Source: Bacillota bacterium (GTDB taxonomy: Bacteria > Bacillota > Clostridia > Lachnospirales > Lachnospiraceae). Taken from it: a stretch of DNA of 64,000 nucleotides. The DNA lies in contig JAEYPP010000084.1 of NCBI GenBank assembly GCA_023410575.1, positions 53,620 to 117,619 on the forward strand, given 5' to 3'. This document shows, in pieces, positions 1 to 8,460 of this stretch. The first letter of the stretch is position 1, and every line of letters starts with the position of its first letter. Under the pieces are notes generated by a model. That model was not told the origin of the DNA and did no database searches. It saw only the letters and a program-made list of their open reading frames with translations. Made by a program: the position numbers and the translations under genes.

Positions 1-586
1 TAATTGTCCAAGATTGATTCAATCGATAATCACTGATTAAAAAGAGAGATTTATAGCTTATAGAAGAATAGTTTTTAAAGAAGGATCTAATCTCATCATA
101 ATCTTGTTTTAGATTTACTACTACAAGGTCTGCATCCTCAAGAAGCACTCTAGAATTCATCGTATAATTTTTCGTATCAATAAATACATACTCATATGCT
201 GTTTCTAGATAATTTAATTTTGGTATCACATTATAGTAGAATTCGTAGTCAAAAACATCTTTCGAATAAGCATTCTGTGGCATATAGTATAGTGAATCCT
301 GAATAACTTCAATTGTCAAAATATCAGTTTTTCTCTTTTTTGTGCAACGTGCAAAGTGCATTACAAGACTTTCGTCAAAACCACGTTCGAGGTAATGTAC
401 ATCTGAATCCCTTACAATATTCGATTGATTTTCGTACATTAGATATTGTGCAATTCCATCATGACACCAATGATTTTCTAATGTCAGAATACGCATCTGA
501 AACTCAAGAATTCCAGCAATGCATATTGCAGACATATTACTTGTAACTCCACAATCACCATCCTTGCTAAAAAAGATGATTTTCAC
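1..586 (-). CDS. ParA/CpaE-like NTPase domain protein (partial, cut by window start)
   Basis: An open frame runs from a GTG at 586 off the left edge, giving 195 codons without a stop. A strong ribosome binding site (GGAG at about 591-597) precedes the GTG. The N terminus begins VKIIFFSKDGDCGVTSNMSA, which matches the layout of the clostridial ParA/CpaE-like group, where the P-loop reads roughly HGQxGTTSN. The usual lysine-rich Walker A (KGGVGKT) is absent and no P-loop lysine is visible, so ATP binding may be altered or lost. Residues around 145-170 (YEYVFIDT, then DADLVVVNLKQ) match the Walker B strand and following switch of this superfamily. Such proteins usually sit with type II/IV pilus or secretion genes, which would lie outside the window. 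The family call is moderately supported; the role is unknown. Confidence 0.55.
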   Translation of the reverse strand, partial: MKIIFFSKDGDCGVTSNMSAICIAGILEFQMRILTLENHWCHDGIAQYLMYENQSNIVRDSDVHYLERGFDESLVMHFARCTKKRKTDILTIEVIQDSLYYMPQNAYSKDVFDYEFYYNVIPKLNYLETAYEYVFIDTKNYTMNSRVLLEDADLVVVNLKQDYDEIRSFFKNYSSISYKSLFLISDYRLNQSWTI

Positions 587-890
587 ATCATTCTCCTTTC
601 TAGAACTATGACTTACAGCAACAAAGCTATTATACACATTTTTGACAATATTTGTAAAGTGTGTATTCCTTCCATGGCGATAAAAGATATATGTAAAATT
701 TTGGTTATTTTGTACACGAACTCTTTATTGATTTTAAAAATTCTCTTATTTTAGGCTCAAGTTCAAAGCTATATCAATGAATTATCTCCTAATCAAAATT
801 CGATATTATTAATCTTTTTTCGCTTATATTTGTAAATTTTTGTTGAATGTAGAATATAATGAATTAACAACATAGAAAGGAGAATTCATT
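587..890. other. Intergenic region between divergent genes
   Basis: About 300 AT-rich bases separate the leftward ParA-like gene from the rightward Gly/Pro-rich gene. A TATAAT hexamer at 855-860 is a plausible -10 for the rightward gene, but no good -35 lies 17 bases upstream, so a non-housekeeping sigma factor or an activator is possible. No hairpin or open frame with a ribosome binding site was seen here. Confidence 0.4.
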
Positions 891-1109
891 ATGATAGACA
901 ATAGAAATCAAGTAAATCAAAGACCAGGTCAGAATTCTGTAGATCCATTAGTTATTTTCCCACCTGGACCTTGTAGTGGTCCTGGTTGTTCTGGATGGGG
1001 TCCTGGTTGGGGTCCATGTGTTGGTCCTGGATGCCGTGGTTGGGGTCCTGGTTGGGGTCCTGGTCGTGGCCCTTGCAGAGGTCCTGGTTGCCGAGGTGGC
1101 CGTTGGTAA
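891..1109 (+). CDS. Small Gly-Pro-Cys-Trp repeat protein (72 aa)
   Basis: The ATG at 891 follows a clear GAAAGGAG site at 876-883, so the gene is very likely translated. After a polar N terminus of about 25 residues, the protein consists of repeats. GPCxGPGC occurs three times (six cysteines spaced C-x4-C), alternating with GWGPGWGP modules; the end is RGGRW. There is no signal peptide or membrane segment. I do not recognise a family. The composition resembles small structural or spore-coat-like proteins, and the paired cysteines could bind metal or cross-link. A repeat-bearing precursor peptide is another possibility, but no modifying enzyme lies next to it. The following palindrome at 1166-1249 probably ends its transcript. 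Confidence 0.75.
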   Translation: MIDNRNQVNQRPGQNSVDPLVIFPPGPCSGPGCSGWGPGWGPCVGPGCRGWGPGWGPGRGPCRGPGCRGGRW

Positions 1110-1165
1110 AGAGAAGAAAAGTGTTCTTCCTACACTCTCACAAGGAACACCATAATTAGTAAATG

Positions 1166-1249
1166 AGCTTGATGGTACTAATTCTTTTGTGCCTTACATG
1201 CCGCAAAATGCTGGGCTTGTAAGTTACTCTGAAAACATCCATCAAGCTT
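1166..1249. repeat. Imperfect palindrome with shared core (family copy 1)
   Basis: The outer arms AGCTTGATGG and CCATCAAGCT pair. The interior carries GTGCCTTACA near 1189-1198 and GGGCTTGTAAG near 1213-1223, which match the interior of the larger palindrome at 28749-28920. It sits between two rightward genes and may act as a terminator for the small Gly/Pro-rich gene. A further short inverted repeat (GTGTTC and GAACAC, 1121-1150) lies just before it. Confidence 0.6.
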
Positions 1250-1329
1250 AAATATATTCACTTGCTTATGTAACCTTCTAATGCTATACTGGAAACACTG
1301 TTAATTTCTAATTTTAGGAGGTTGTACGT

Positions 1330-2085
1330 TTGAAATTCACTATATATTTCTTAAGAGTTGTTTCGATCTTATCATTACTGTATACTATACTAATTATAAT
1401 AATTTCTGGATTAAAGACATCCTTCTTAGGCTTTTGGGTCGCATTAAGCATATCTAGTATGGGGTTATCTTTTTTATTATCCCATTTACACAATAAAACA
1501 CCAAAGGGACAAACCTTTGCTACCATATTGGTTGGCCTTGTTTGGCTTTCTACTTTAATCTTTTGCATCGTGGAAGGTTTTATTATCCGCGAAAGTTTAA
1601 AAACTGCAGAAAAAAATGCAGATTATGTCATCGTTCTTGGTGCACAAGTTCGTGGTACGAAACCTTCTCTAACACTTAATATGCGAATCGAAGCTGCCGC
1701 AAACTATTTATTAGAGAATAGCAAGAGTATCGTAATCTGTTCTGGCGGACAAGGAGAAGGGGAACAGATTACAGAAGCACTTGCAATAAAGCAAGGGTTA
1801 CTTAATCTCGGAATCGAAGAAAATCGCATTCAGTTAGAAGAGAAATCAACAAATACGGTTGAAAATCTAAAGTTTTGTATGGAGATAATTCAAGATCCAT
1901 ATGCGAAAGTTGTTGTCGTAACAAGTGACTTTCACATTTACCGAGCGAAAAAAATAGCAGAACACATTGGATATCATAATCTCTCCGTGTGTTCCGCTAA
2001 TGAATTTTTAATTACTACAATTTCATATTATGTACGAGAATTCTTTGCTCTTACGAAAGATTGTGTTGCTGGAAATCTTCGATAA
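1330..2085 (+). CDS. DUF218 (YdcF/SanA-like) membrane protein
   Basis: The start is a TTG at 1330 behind AGGAGGT (1317-1323). The N terminus holds three hydrophobic segments (about residues 5-25, 30-55 and 60-80). The DUF218 domain begins near residue 98 with ADYVIVLGAQV. Family motifs follow: CSGGQGEGEQITEA near 137-150, ENxSTNTxEN-type residues near 176-184, and VVVTSDFHIYRA near 200-211. Family members such as YdcF and SanA bind or act on nucleotide-like or envelope substrates, but the reaction is not settled. The last 35 bases overlap the 3' end of the convergent chemoreceptor-like gene. Confidence 0.85.
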   Translation: MKFTIYFLRVVSILSLLYTILIIIISGLKTSFLGFWVALSISSMGLSFLLSHLHNKTPKGQTFATILVGLVWLSTLIFCIVEGFIIRESLKTAEKNADYVIVLGAQVRGTKPSLTLNMRIEAAANYLLENSKSIVICSGGQGEGEQITEALAIKQGLLNLGIEENRIQLEEKSTNTVENLKFCMEIIQDPYAKVVVVTSDFHIYRAKKIAEHIGYHNLSVCSANEFLITTISYYVREFFALTKDCVAGNLR

Positions 2086-3058
2086 CAATAACAGACCAAA
2101 CCTTAGAGTCGTCCTCTTGTATACCTTTACCTCTTGCATAGCCACTAATAACCGTTTTATTAATACTTTCTTCAATCGTGTATCCATAACTTTCTTTGTG
2201 ACTCTGTACCATTTTAACAGGTTGCAACTCAGCAAGTGATCTTTGCAATACTTCTGTTTGATCTAAAGATGCAATTACGGTTGCATCTTTATTTATTACA
2301 TAAACCTTTCCATTCTTTCCAATCTTCGATTTATTTATTATTTCATAAATACAATCCCAATTGTATCGTGATGAAATTAAACCAATCATTCTGTTCTGTT
2401 CATCAAAAATAGGACAACTATAAGTTACCGTACACTCTCGACTCTCTTCACTATAATACATATCCGATACCGTTAATACTTTACTCTCCACAGTACTACG
2501 ATACCATCTCTTTAAAGTTACATCCTTACCTATAATAGAATCATCCTTACCTAATGCTATGATTCTACCATTCATATCTACAAGATAAATATCCCGATAA
2601 ACTTTTGTTACTGAAACTAGATTATGTAAAAGTTTTGATGCATTATTTACATTTTCCGTTGATGGATCTTTCAAAGCTTGTACAACCTCATCCATCATGG
2701 ACCATGAAAGAACATCTATATAACGTTCATTTGAATTTCGATTAATTTTATCACTTAGATCGAAAGCCATATCTGCTGTGCGAACACCGATAACTTCAAA
2801 AATCTTATGGTGGAAATCCTCTAGTATCTTGATATTCTTTTGATTTGATTCCTGACTTTTATCCGAGAATTTTTTGATTTCATCTGCAATAACAGCAAAG
2901 CCTTTACCAGCTTCTCCTGCTCTTGCTGCTTCAATCGATGAATTAAATGATAGCATTTTAGTATTTTTCGATAACTTTTCTATTTCTTCCGCAATCTTTA
3001 GCATATTTTGATACGAAATCACCAAATCTTGTAATAAAACCGACAAATCTGTTACCAT
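2051..3058 (-). CDS. Soluble chemoreceptor-like protein: short MCP tip followed by Cache-type sensor
   Basis: The ATG at 3058 follows GAAGGAGGAG. Residues about 28-75 carry the conserved MCP hairpin tip (SSIEAARAGEAGKGFAVIADEI). A region of about 200 residues with Cache-like features follows: YRDIYLVDMNGRIIALG, KRWYRSTVESK, and a second sensor half ending near residue 330. There is no membrane segment, HAMP domain or methylation helices, so it should be cytoplasmic. The order is unusual because in classical receptors the sensor precedes the signalling domain. The tip region has only about 60 residues before the sensor, while classical signalling hairpins are several times longer. It may cap or modulate larger receptor arrays. 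The 3' end overlaps the convergent DUF218 gene by 35 bp. Confidence 0.75.
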   Translation of the reverse strand: MVTDLSVLLQDLVISYQNMLKIAEEIEKLSKNTKMLSFNSSIEAARAGEAGKGFAVIADEIKKFSDKSQESNQKNIKILEDFHHKIFEVIGVRTADMAFDLSDKINRNSNERYIDVLSWSMMDEVVQALKDPSTENVNNASKLLHNLVSVTKVYRDIYLVDMNGRIIALGKDDSIIGKDVTLKRWYRSTVESKVLTVSDMYYSEESRECTVTYSCPIFDEQNRMIGLISSRYNWDCIYEIINKSKIGKNGKVYVINKDATVIASLDQTEVLQRSLAELQPVKMVQSHKESYGYTIEESINKTVISGYARGKGIQEDDSKVWSVIVIEDFQQHNLS

Positions 3059-3123
3059 AGTTCTCCTCCTTCTGTACTTCTCACGAAACTAATGATTGCT
3101 TAATGACTTCTCATTGTTAAAAA

Positions 3124-3152
3124 GCAGACACCTTCTTACTGAAAATGTCTGC
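3124..3152 (-). terminator. Terminator downstream of gdhA
   Basis: The arms GCAGACA and TGTCTGC pair. Read on the minus strand they are followed by TTTTT. The hairpin lies about 60 bases past the gdhA stop and before the next minus-strand gene. Confidence 0.8.
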
Positions 3153-3213
3153 CTTTACAGCAATTATTTAGTATATTTTAGCACAAAAAATCGAAAAAAT
3201 CAATCCTTTAATA

Positions 3214-4548
3214 TTAGCAAATTCCTTGAGCCAGCATTGCATTTGCTACTTTTTCAAAGCCAGCGATATTGGCACCTACTACATAGTCGCCTGAATGCCC
3301 ATAGCGTTTCGCTGCATCATCCATGTTGTGGAAGATATTAATCATAATATCCTGTAATTTAGAATCAACTTCCTCGAAGCTCCAGCTTACTCTCTCAGAG
3401 TTCTGGCTCATTTCAAGTGCAGATGTAGCAACACCACCAGCATTAGCTGCCTTTCCAGGTGCAAATAACACCCCATTAGCCTGTAAGTACTGAGTAGCCT
3501 CTAATGATGTAGGCATGTTAGCACCTTCAGCAACTGCCTTGCATCCATTAGCAACTAAAACCTTCGCATCTTCAATTAATAATTCGTTCTGTGTAGCGCA
3601 TGGAAGAGCAACATCACACTTAACCGTCCAAACACCTTTACCCTCATGATATTCACTATTTGGTCGATAGTTTTTGTACTCTGTTAAACGAGCACGTTTT
3701 ATTTCCTTGATTTCTTTTAATGCATCAAGATCAATTCCATCTGGATCATATACCCAGCCATTAGAGTCGGAAACAGTTACAACCTTCGCTCCTAATTGCT
3801 GTGCTTTCTCAGCGGCATAGATTGAAACATTACCTGAACCAGAAACACACACTATCTTTCCAGCAATATCTAGACCATTACATTTTAACATCTCAGATGT
3901 TAAATACAATAAACCATATCCTGTTGCTTCTTTTCTAGCTAAGGAACCACCATAGGATAAACCTTTACCTGTTAGTACACCTTCATACATACCACGAATT
4001 CGCTTATATTGACCGAACATATATCCAATCTCTCTTGCTCCTGTTCCGATATCACCAGCTGGTACATCGACATCAGCACCAATGTGTTTACAAAGTTCTG
4101 TCATAAAGCTCTGGCAAAATGCCATAACTTCACGGTCTGACTTTCCCTTAGGATCAAAATCAGAGCCACCTTTTCCACCACCAATTGGAAGGCCGGTTAA
4201 CGAATTTTTAAATATTTGCTCAAATCCTAGAAACTTTATAATACCAATGTTAACAGATGGATGTAGACGTAAACCGCCCTTGTAAGGTCCAATGCTATTA
4301 TTAAACTGTACACGATAGCCAGTATTAACTTGAACTTGGCCTTTATCATCAACCCAAGGTACTCTGAACTTAAGTTGTCGATCTGGTTCAACTAATCTCT
4401 CTAATAGAGCTTCTTTTCTGTAAAGAGCCTCATTTGCCTCAACAACTGGTCTTAATGATTCCAGTACTTCTTTCACTGCCTGATGAAATTCTGATTCACC
4501 TGGATTTTTCGTAATTGTTCTTTCGATTACTTCATCAACATATCCCAT
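3214..4548 (-). CDS. gdhA: Glutamate dehydrogenase (hexameric, probably NADP-type)
   Basis: This enzyme interconverts 2-oxoglutarate plus ammonium and glutamate in the cytoplasm. The 444-residue length is normal for the hexameric bacterial enzyme. Visible landmarks are NSIGPYKGGLRLHPSVN (84-100), the catalytic lysine in LPIGGGKGGSDFDP (K126), the catalytic aspartate in VPAGDIG (D166), and a Rossmann motif near 232-240 (VCVSGSGNV). The dinucleotide-binding loop reads SDSNGW, which I take as more like NADP- than NAD-type enzymes of this class, but cofactor choice cannot be fixed by eye. The gene stands alone between its terminator and a leader that holds a promoter and a terminator-like hairpin, so it is probably controlled by attenuation. 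Confidence 0.95.
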   Translation of the reverse strand: MGYVDEVIERTITKNPGESEFHQAVKEVLESLRPVVEANEALYRKEALLERLVEPDRQLKFRVPWVDDKGQVQVNTGYRVQFNNSIGPYKGGLRLHPSVNIGIIKFLGFEQIFKNSLTGLPIGGGKGGSDFDPKGKSDREVMAFCQSFMTELCKHIGADVDVPAGDIGTGAREIGYMFGQYKRIRGMYEGVLTGKGLSYGGSLARKEATGYGLLYLTSEMLKCNGLDIAGKIVCVSGSGNVSIYAAEKAQQLGAKVVTVSDSNGWVYDPDGIDLDALKEIKEIKRARLTEYKNYRPNSEYHEGKGVWTVKCDVALPCATQNELLIEDAKVLVANGCKAVAEGANMPTSLEATQYLQANGVLFAPGKAANAGGVATSALEMSQNSERVSWSFEEVDSKLQDIMINIFHNMDDAAKRYGHSGDYVVGANIAGFEKVANAMLAQGIC

Positions 4549-4591
4549 GACTTATTCTCCTTTACATCTATATATATTATTTTGCTTTTAA

Positions 4592-4653
4592 ACAAAAAAA
4601 AAGCAAGACAAAAAGGTACAATAAAAAATGCAATTACCTCTTTGTATTTGCTT
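4592..4653 (-). promoter_or_regulatory. Leader attenuator (terminator-like hairpin) of gdhA
   Basis: On the minus strand a long hairpin pairs AAGCAA..ACAAAGAGGTA with TACCTTTTTGT..TTGCTT (plus-strand 4601-4653). A run of nine T follows directly (4592-4600). It lies between the gdhA promoter and its start codon, and the first base of the stem is close to the predicted transcription start. No other gene on this strand lies upstream that it could terminate. This suggests that gdhA is controlled by termination or antitermination; the signal is unknown. Confidence 0.65.
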
Positions 4654-4660
4654 AATTTAT

Positions 4661-4690
4661 ATTATAAATGTATATTTTATCCATTGTCAA
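4661..4690 (-). promoter_or_regulatory. Promoter of gdhA
   Basis: The -35 TTGACA (4685-4690) and -10 TATAAT (4661-4666) are both consensus, with an 18-base spacer. Transcription should start near 4654, at the foot of the leader hairpin. Confidence 0.75.
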
Positions 4691-4852
4691 TCATTTTTTT
4701 CAAGTTTTTATTTTTTCTAGCGTGCTATCAAAATCTTCTAAGTTCATAATATCTTAACTATTTCCTTAGTGGAAAAATAAGAATTATGTGCTATTATATA
4801 AATGTCAATCGAAATAATAAGTAGTTCTATCTGATTATTAGGAGGTTTGTTT

Positions 4853-5551
4853 ATGTATACAATACTTGTTTGTGATGATGATAAAGATATTGTTGATGCA
4901 ATTGAAATATATTTAACTGCTGAAGGTTATCGAGTTATAAAAGCTTATGATGGTTTTCAGGCACTTGAGCAAATTAAGAGCGAAACAATTCATCTTCTAT
5001 TACTAGATATCATGATGCCTGAAATGAATGGTATTCGTACTACTATGAAATTACGTGAAATGAATCATACATTACCAATTATATTTCTCTCAGCCAAATC
5101 GGAGGACTGTGATAAAGTTCTTGGCCTAAACATTGGTGCCGATGATTATGTTACAAAGCCTTTTAACCCACTAGAGCTTCTAGCTAGAGTCAAATCTTGC
5201 TTAAGACGTTATACACAGTTAGGAAGTATCGAGGTGACGCAAACAAATATATTTTCTTCTGGTGGCTTAGTTGTAAATGATGATACAAAAGAAGTTTTTG
5301 TTGATGGCGAAATAGTTAAACTTACCCCCATTGAATTTAGTCTTTTGAGACTTCTAGTTAAGAACAAAGGCAAAGTTTTCTCAATATCAGAAATTTATGA
5401 ACTAATTTGGAACGAACCTTCCTTTGGTGTTGATAATATCGTTGCTGTACATATTCGTCATATCCGTGAGAAAATTGAAATTAATTCGAAAGAACCGAAA
5501 TATCTAAAAGTAGCTTGGGGAATTGGATATAAAATTGAGAACTATGACTAG
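4853..5551 (+). CDS. OmpR-family response regulator
   Basis: This is the cytoplasmic DNA-binding half of a two-component system. The start chosen is the ATG at 4853, seven bases after AGGAGG; an in-frame TTG at 4847 is too close to that site. The receiver domain (1-120) has the acidic pair CDDD near residue 8, the phospho-acceptor D52 in LLLLDIMMPEMNG, and the conserved lysine in VTKPFNP. The C-terminal winged helix (about 135-232) ends in the typical HIRHIREKIE..YLKVAWGIGYKIE pattern. Twelve bases separate it from the histidine kinase gene, so the two form an operon and a cognate pair. Confidence 0.93.
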   Translation: MYTILVCDDDKDIVDAIEIYLTAEGYRVIKAYDGFQALEQIKSETIHLLLLDIMMPEMNGIRTTMKLREMNHTLPIIFLSAKSEDCDKVLGLNIGADDYVTKPFNPLELLARVKSCLRRYTQLGSIEVTQTNIFSSGGLVVNDDTKEVFVDGEIVKLTPIEFSLLRLLVKNKGKVFSISEIYELIWNEPSFGVDNIVAVHIRHIREKIEINSKEPKYLKVAWGIGYKIENYD

Positions 5552-5563
5552 AAAGGTGATTTT

Positions 5564-7774
5564 ATGAAACATATAAAAAATTCATTATTGATTAAAGTTA
5601 TTTTGATTATCCTTTCTTTTTCTTGTGGCCTTTTTTCTGCTTACGAATCCTATACTTTAATGGGTTATTATTCTCAGTATTCCATGGAGGATACCTTAGA
5701 GCAAACATATGAATTTGGAGAGCTGTATCTTCAATACTTACAAAGAGTTTGTGTATATGTTAAACATCGTGAGGCAGGATTTGTCAATGATCCAACAAGT
5801 ATATATTCCTCTTCTGATTTGGTCTCAGTTTTATCTGGTGATGCGAAAGGAAACCTTCGTCCCTCTACTAATGTTTACGATTTCACCCAAGAAAGTTTCC
5901 AATATTACAATAGCCTTTTAAATATCGAATGTAAAAGCTTCTTCTATTATGTAAAAAATTTAGATACTAATGTGTCCTACTACAGTCCACATTTTGAACA
6001 ACTGTTTTCAACTGCGACTAATATTACAACGAGTGATATTGAAGCTTACTTAAAAGATATTACCAAAAAACCTTCCTACCTGATGTTATCAACCAATAAT
6101 TCATTATTTTCAACTAATATAGCTACTTCAACATTATATTCTTTTGAGAATTCCAGTATTTCTTGGTGTATCGATTTCTTAAATCGATATTTTCCTAATA
6201 AAAATTCAAATTTAAATAATGAAGTAATCTTGGAATCATCTTCCAAAACTAATCATTATATTATTTATACATTTTACGATTCCGATTTAAGTATGGATAA
6301 TGATGAATTTTCAAAGCTTGAAAAAAAATTCGACGAGTACTTTTCTACCTATACATATGCAAAAATTGCATGTCCAATTAGTCTTTTACTCTGTCTATTC
6401 TTTGCGCTAATGTTTTTATGTTGCATTGGACATAAAAAAGGTGTAGAAGGTATTTACTTGAATCGATTTGATCGAATTCCCACAGAAATTGCGCTTGGAC
6501 TGATATGTATTCTCTTGGCACCTTGCTATGTAATACTAAGTATACTTGTATATGCAAATACAACTCAATTCCCATATCTATACTTACTTTTATATTCATT
6601 TATCTATCTATTTTTAGCATTTTTAATTACTACGATTACTAAGAGAGTAAAAAGTCACACCTTTTTCTCTAACATGCTAATCGTACGTATTTGGAAGGGA
6701 TTTTACTATATTATACGTAGTTGGCAAAACGCGCTCATGATAGATATGAAAGCTACAACAAAACTATTACTCGTTATCATTATATATGTAGTTGCACAAC
6801 TTTTTAGCTTTCTTATACTTCGTAATTTGCCTTATCTGTATCTCTTGACTTGTATTTTTTTAATTACCTTACTAGTTCTTAATCTACTGAAATTTTATGT
6901 GGATGTTACTAAGGTAATACAAAATACACATGATATTGTAAATGGTGATTTGAACACTCAGATTCCTTATGAGAATTTAACTAAACCAATTAACCAATTA
7001 GCAAAGGATATTAATAATATACGTACTGGTTTATCGAATGCAGTTGAAGATCAGATAAAAAGTGAACGATTGAAAACAGAGTTAATTACTAATGTATCTC
7101 ATGATATAAAAACCCCGCTGACATCCATAATTAATTATGTTGACTTACTAAATAAGCAAAATCTACCAGATGAAACAACTCAAAAATATCTGAAAATCTT
7201 AACCGAGAAATCATGGAGGCTAAAAAACTTGATTGAAGACTTAGTTGAAGCATCCAAAGCATCAGCTGGTGCAATACAGATGCATCCTGAAAAGCTCAAC
7301 TTTAATGAACTAATTAAACAAGCTCTTGGTGAATATGAAGATCGATTACTAGAGCATGACCTTGAGATAATTTCAGATTTTGAGGATGAAAGTTTATTCA
7401 TTTATGCAGATGGACGTAGTACATACCGTATCATTGAGAATTTGTTATCAAACTTATGTAAATATGCCTTAAGTAAGACCCGCGTTTATATTGGCCTAGA
7501 AAGACATCCAGCCACAATACAACTAGAAGTTAAAAATGTTTCGGCTAATAAATTAGGTATGAAAAGTGACGAATTAATTGAACGTTTTGTACGAGGTGAT
7601 ATTTCACGTAATACAGAAGGAAGTGGACTTGGCTTATCGATTGCCAATAGCCTAACTACACTACAAAAGGGAACTTTTGAATTGAAAGTTGATGGTGACT
7701 TATTTAAAGCCATTGTCAACCTACCAATCTATCGAGAAACCAAACCAGATACAATTCTATTAGCAAAGGATTAA
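5564..7774 (+). CDS. Sensor histidine kinase with large extracellular and multi-TM region
   Basis: The protein has 736 residues and pairs with the preceding regulator. A membrane segment near residues 10-30 is followed by about 240 polar residues that should lie outside the cell. At least four more membrane segments follow (about 270-290, 310-330, 340-360, and 405-450). A HAMP-like linker leads to the H-box NVSHDIKTPLTS with H513. The ATPase domain shows the N-box ENLLSNL near 626-632 and the G-box GSGLGLSIAN near 686-695. The N-box reads LLSNLCKYAL rather than the common NLxxNAxKY, a conservative change. The signal sensed is unknown. A strong terminator follows. Confidence 0.92.
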   Translation: MKHIKNSLLIKVILIILSFSCGLFSAYESYTLMGYYSQYSMEDTLEQTYEFGELYLQYLQRVCVYVKHREAGFVNDPTSIYSSSDLVSVLSGDAKGNLRPSTNVYDFTQESFQYYNSLLNIECKSFFYYVKNLDTNVSYYSPHFEQLFSTATNITTSDIEAYLKDITKKPSYLMLSTNNSLFSTNIATSTLYSFENSSISWCIDFLNRYFPNKNSNLNNEVILESSSKTNHYIIYTFYDSDLSMDNDEFSKLEKKFDEYFSTYTYAKIACPISLLLCLFFALMFLCCIGHKKGVEGIYLNRFDRIPTEIALGLICILLAPCYVILSILVYANTTQFPYLYLLLYSFIYLFLAFLITTITKRVKSHTFFSNMLIVRIWKGFYYIIRSWQNALMIDMKATTKLLLVIIIYVVAQLFSFLILRNLPYLYLLTCIFLITLLVLNLLKFYVDVTKVIQNTHDIVNGDLNTQIPYENLTKPINQLAKDINNIRTGLSNAVEDQIKSERLKTELITNVSHDIKTPLTSIINYVDLLNKQNLPDETTQKYLKILTEKSWRLKNLIEDLVEASKASAGAIQMHPEKLNFNELIKQALGEYEDRLLEHDLEIISDFEDESLFIYADGRSTYRIIENLLSNLCKYALSKTRVYIGLERHPATIQLEVKNVSANKLGMKSDELIERFVRGDISRNTEGSGLGLSIANSLTTLQKGTFELKVDGDLFKAIVNLPIYRETKPDTILLAKD

Positions 7775-7786
7775 TCCAAACATATG

Positions 7787-7830
7787 GAAGCTATAAAGCC
7801 GAGGGTCTTACCCCCTTGCTTTATAGCTTC
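7787..7830. terminator. Bidirectional terminator
   Basis: GAAGCTATAAAGC pairs perfectly with GCTTTATAGCTTC (13 bp). T-rich sequence lies beyond the stem on the plus side (TATCTTTACTT). It lies between the convergent histidine kinase and CYTH genes. Confidence 0.85.
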
Positions 7831-7841
7831 TATCTTTACTT

Positions 7842-8327
7842 CTATAATTCAAGCTCTTTTACATCTTCTACCTTAGATAGATATGTGTTACGAAATCTTT
7901 TGTCAAATGATACATCATCACCAAACCAATCAGGCTTTCTGAAGTTTTTGGCATCTTCTTCAGATTTAAATTCAACTTCTGCAAAATAAAGACCACTTAA
8001 TTTTCCTTGAAATACATCCAATTCAATAATCAGGTCGTTCTCAATCGGTATTAGATAGCGAGTTTTCTCAATTATGTTATCATCCACCTTAGTTAACAAA
8101 TGATTAAAAGCTTCCTCAGTTAAATCAACTTCAATTTCCTGGCACTGTAACGCATAATCTTGAGCGAGTCCTCTTCGATTTTTATAAGTTAAGACATAGC
8201 GATCATTGCTTTGACGAATTCTTACCACAGGTTGACTGCACAAATAACCCTGTCGAATTATCTTCTTTTTAAATTTTTCTAAATTATCAGGCAACTTAGT
8301 AACACGAAACTTTCTTTCTATTTCCAT
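7842..8327 (-). CDS. CYTH-domain protein (triphosphate tunnel metalloenzyme family)
   Basis: The N terminus MEIERKFRV carries the signature ExExK (E2, E4, K6). Further tunnel residues alternate on beta strands: VRIRQSNDRYVLTYK near 35-49, EIEVDL near 67-72, KTRYLIP near 88-94, LIIELDVFQG near 99-108 and FAEVEFKSE near 114-122. The 161-residue length fits bacterial single-domain members. Known members hydrolyse inorganic triphosphate or long-chain polyphosphate, or cyclise ATP; which reaction applies here cannot be told. The gene stands alone. Confidence 0.88.
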   Translation of the reverse strand: MEIERKFRVTKLPDNLEKFKKKIIRQGYLCSQPVVRIRQSNDRYVLTYKNRRGLAQDYALQCQEIEVDLTEEAFNHLLTKVDDNIIEKTRYLIPIENDLIIELDVFQGKLSGLYFAEVEFKSEEDAKNFRKPDWFGDDVSFDKRFRNTYLSKVEDVKELEL

Positions 8328-8429
8328 TTGCTCTCCTTGCTAACTTTAATTGACAGTAATTAATTCGTATACGTTTTTTTTAATCGATAATACTAACAAT
8401 ACCAAAGCTTAGTGACACTTTTTTTATTC

Positions 8430-8444
8430 GTCGGTTCAACCGAC
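8430..8444. promoter_or_regulatory. Possible operator palindrome
   Basis: GTCGGTTCAACCGAC is a 15-base near-perfect palindrome just upstream of the ribosome binding site (ATAGGAG) of the CmpB-like gene. It could be an operator or a short 5' hairpin limiting translation. The regulator is unknown. Confidence 0.4.
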
Positions 8445-8460
8445 AGATAGGAGCATCAAC

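Noticed and set aside
891..1109. Collagen-like protein
   Set aside because: Glycine does not recur at every third position, and Trp and Cys break the pattern, so a collagen triple helix is not supported.
4847..4852. TTG start for the first response regulator
   Set aside because: It lies directly beside the AGGAGG site, too close for initiation; the ATG at 4853 has normal spacing.
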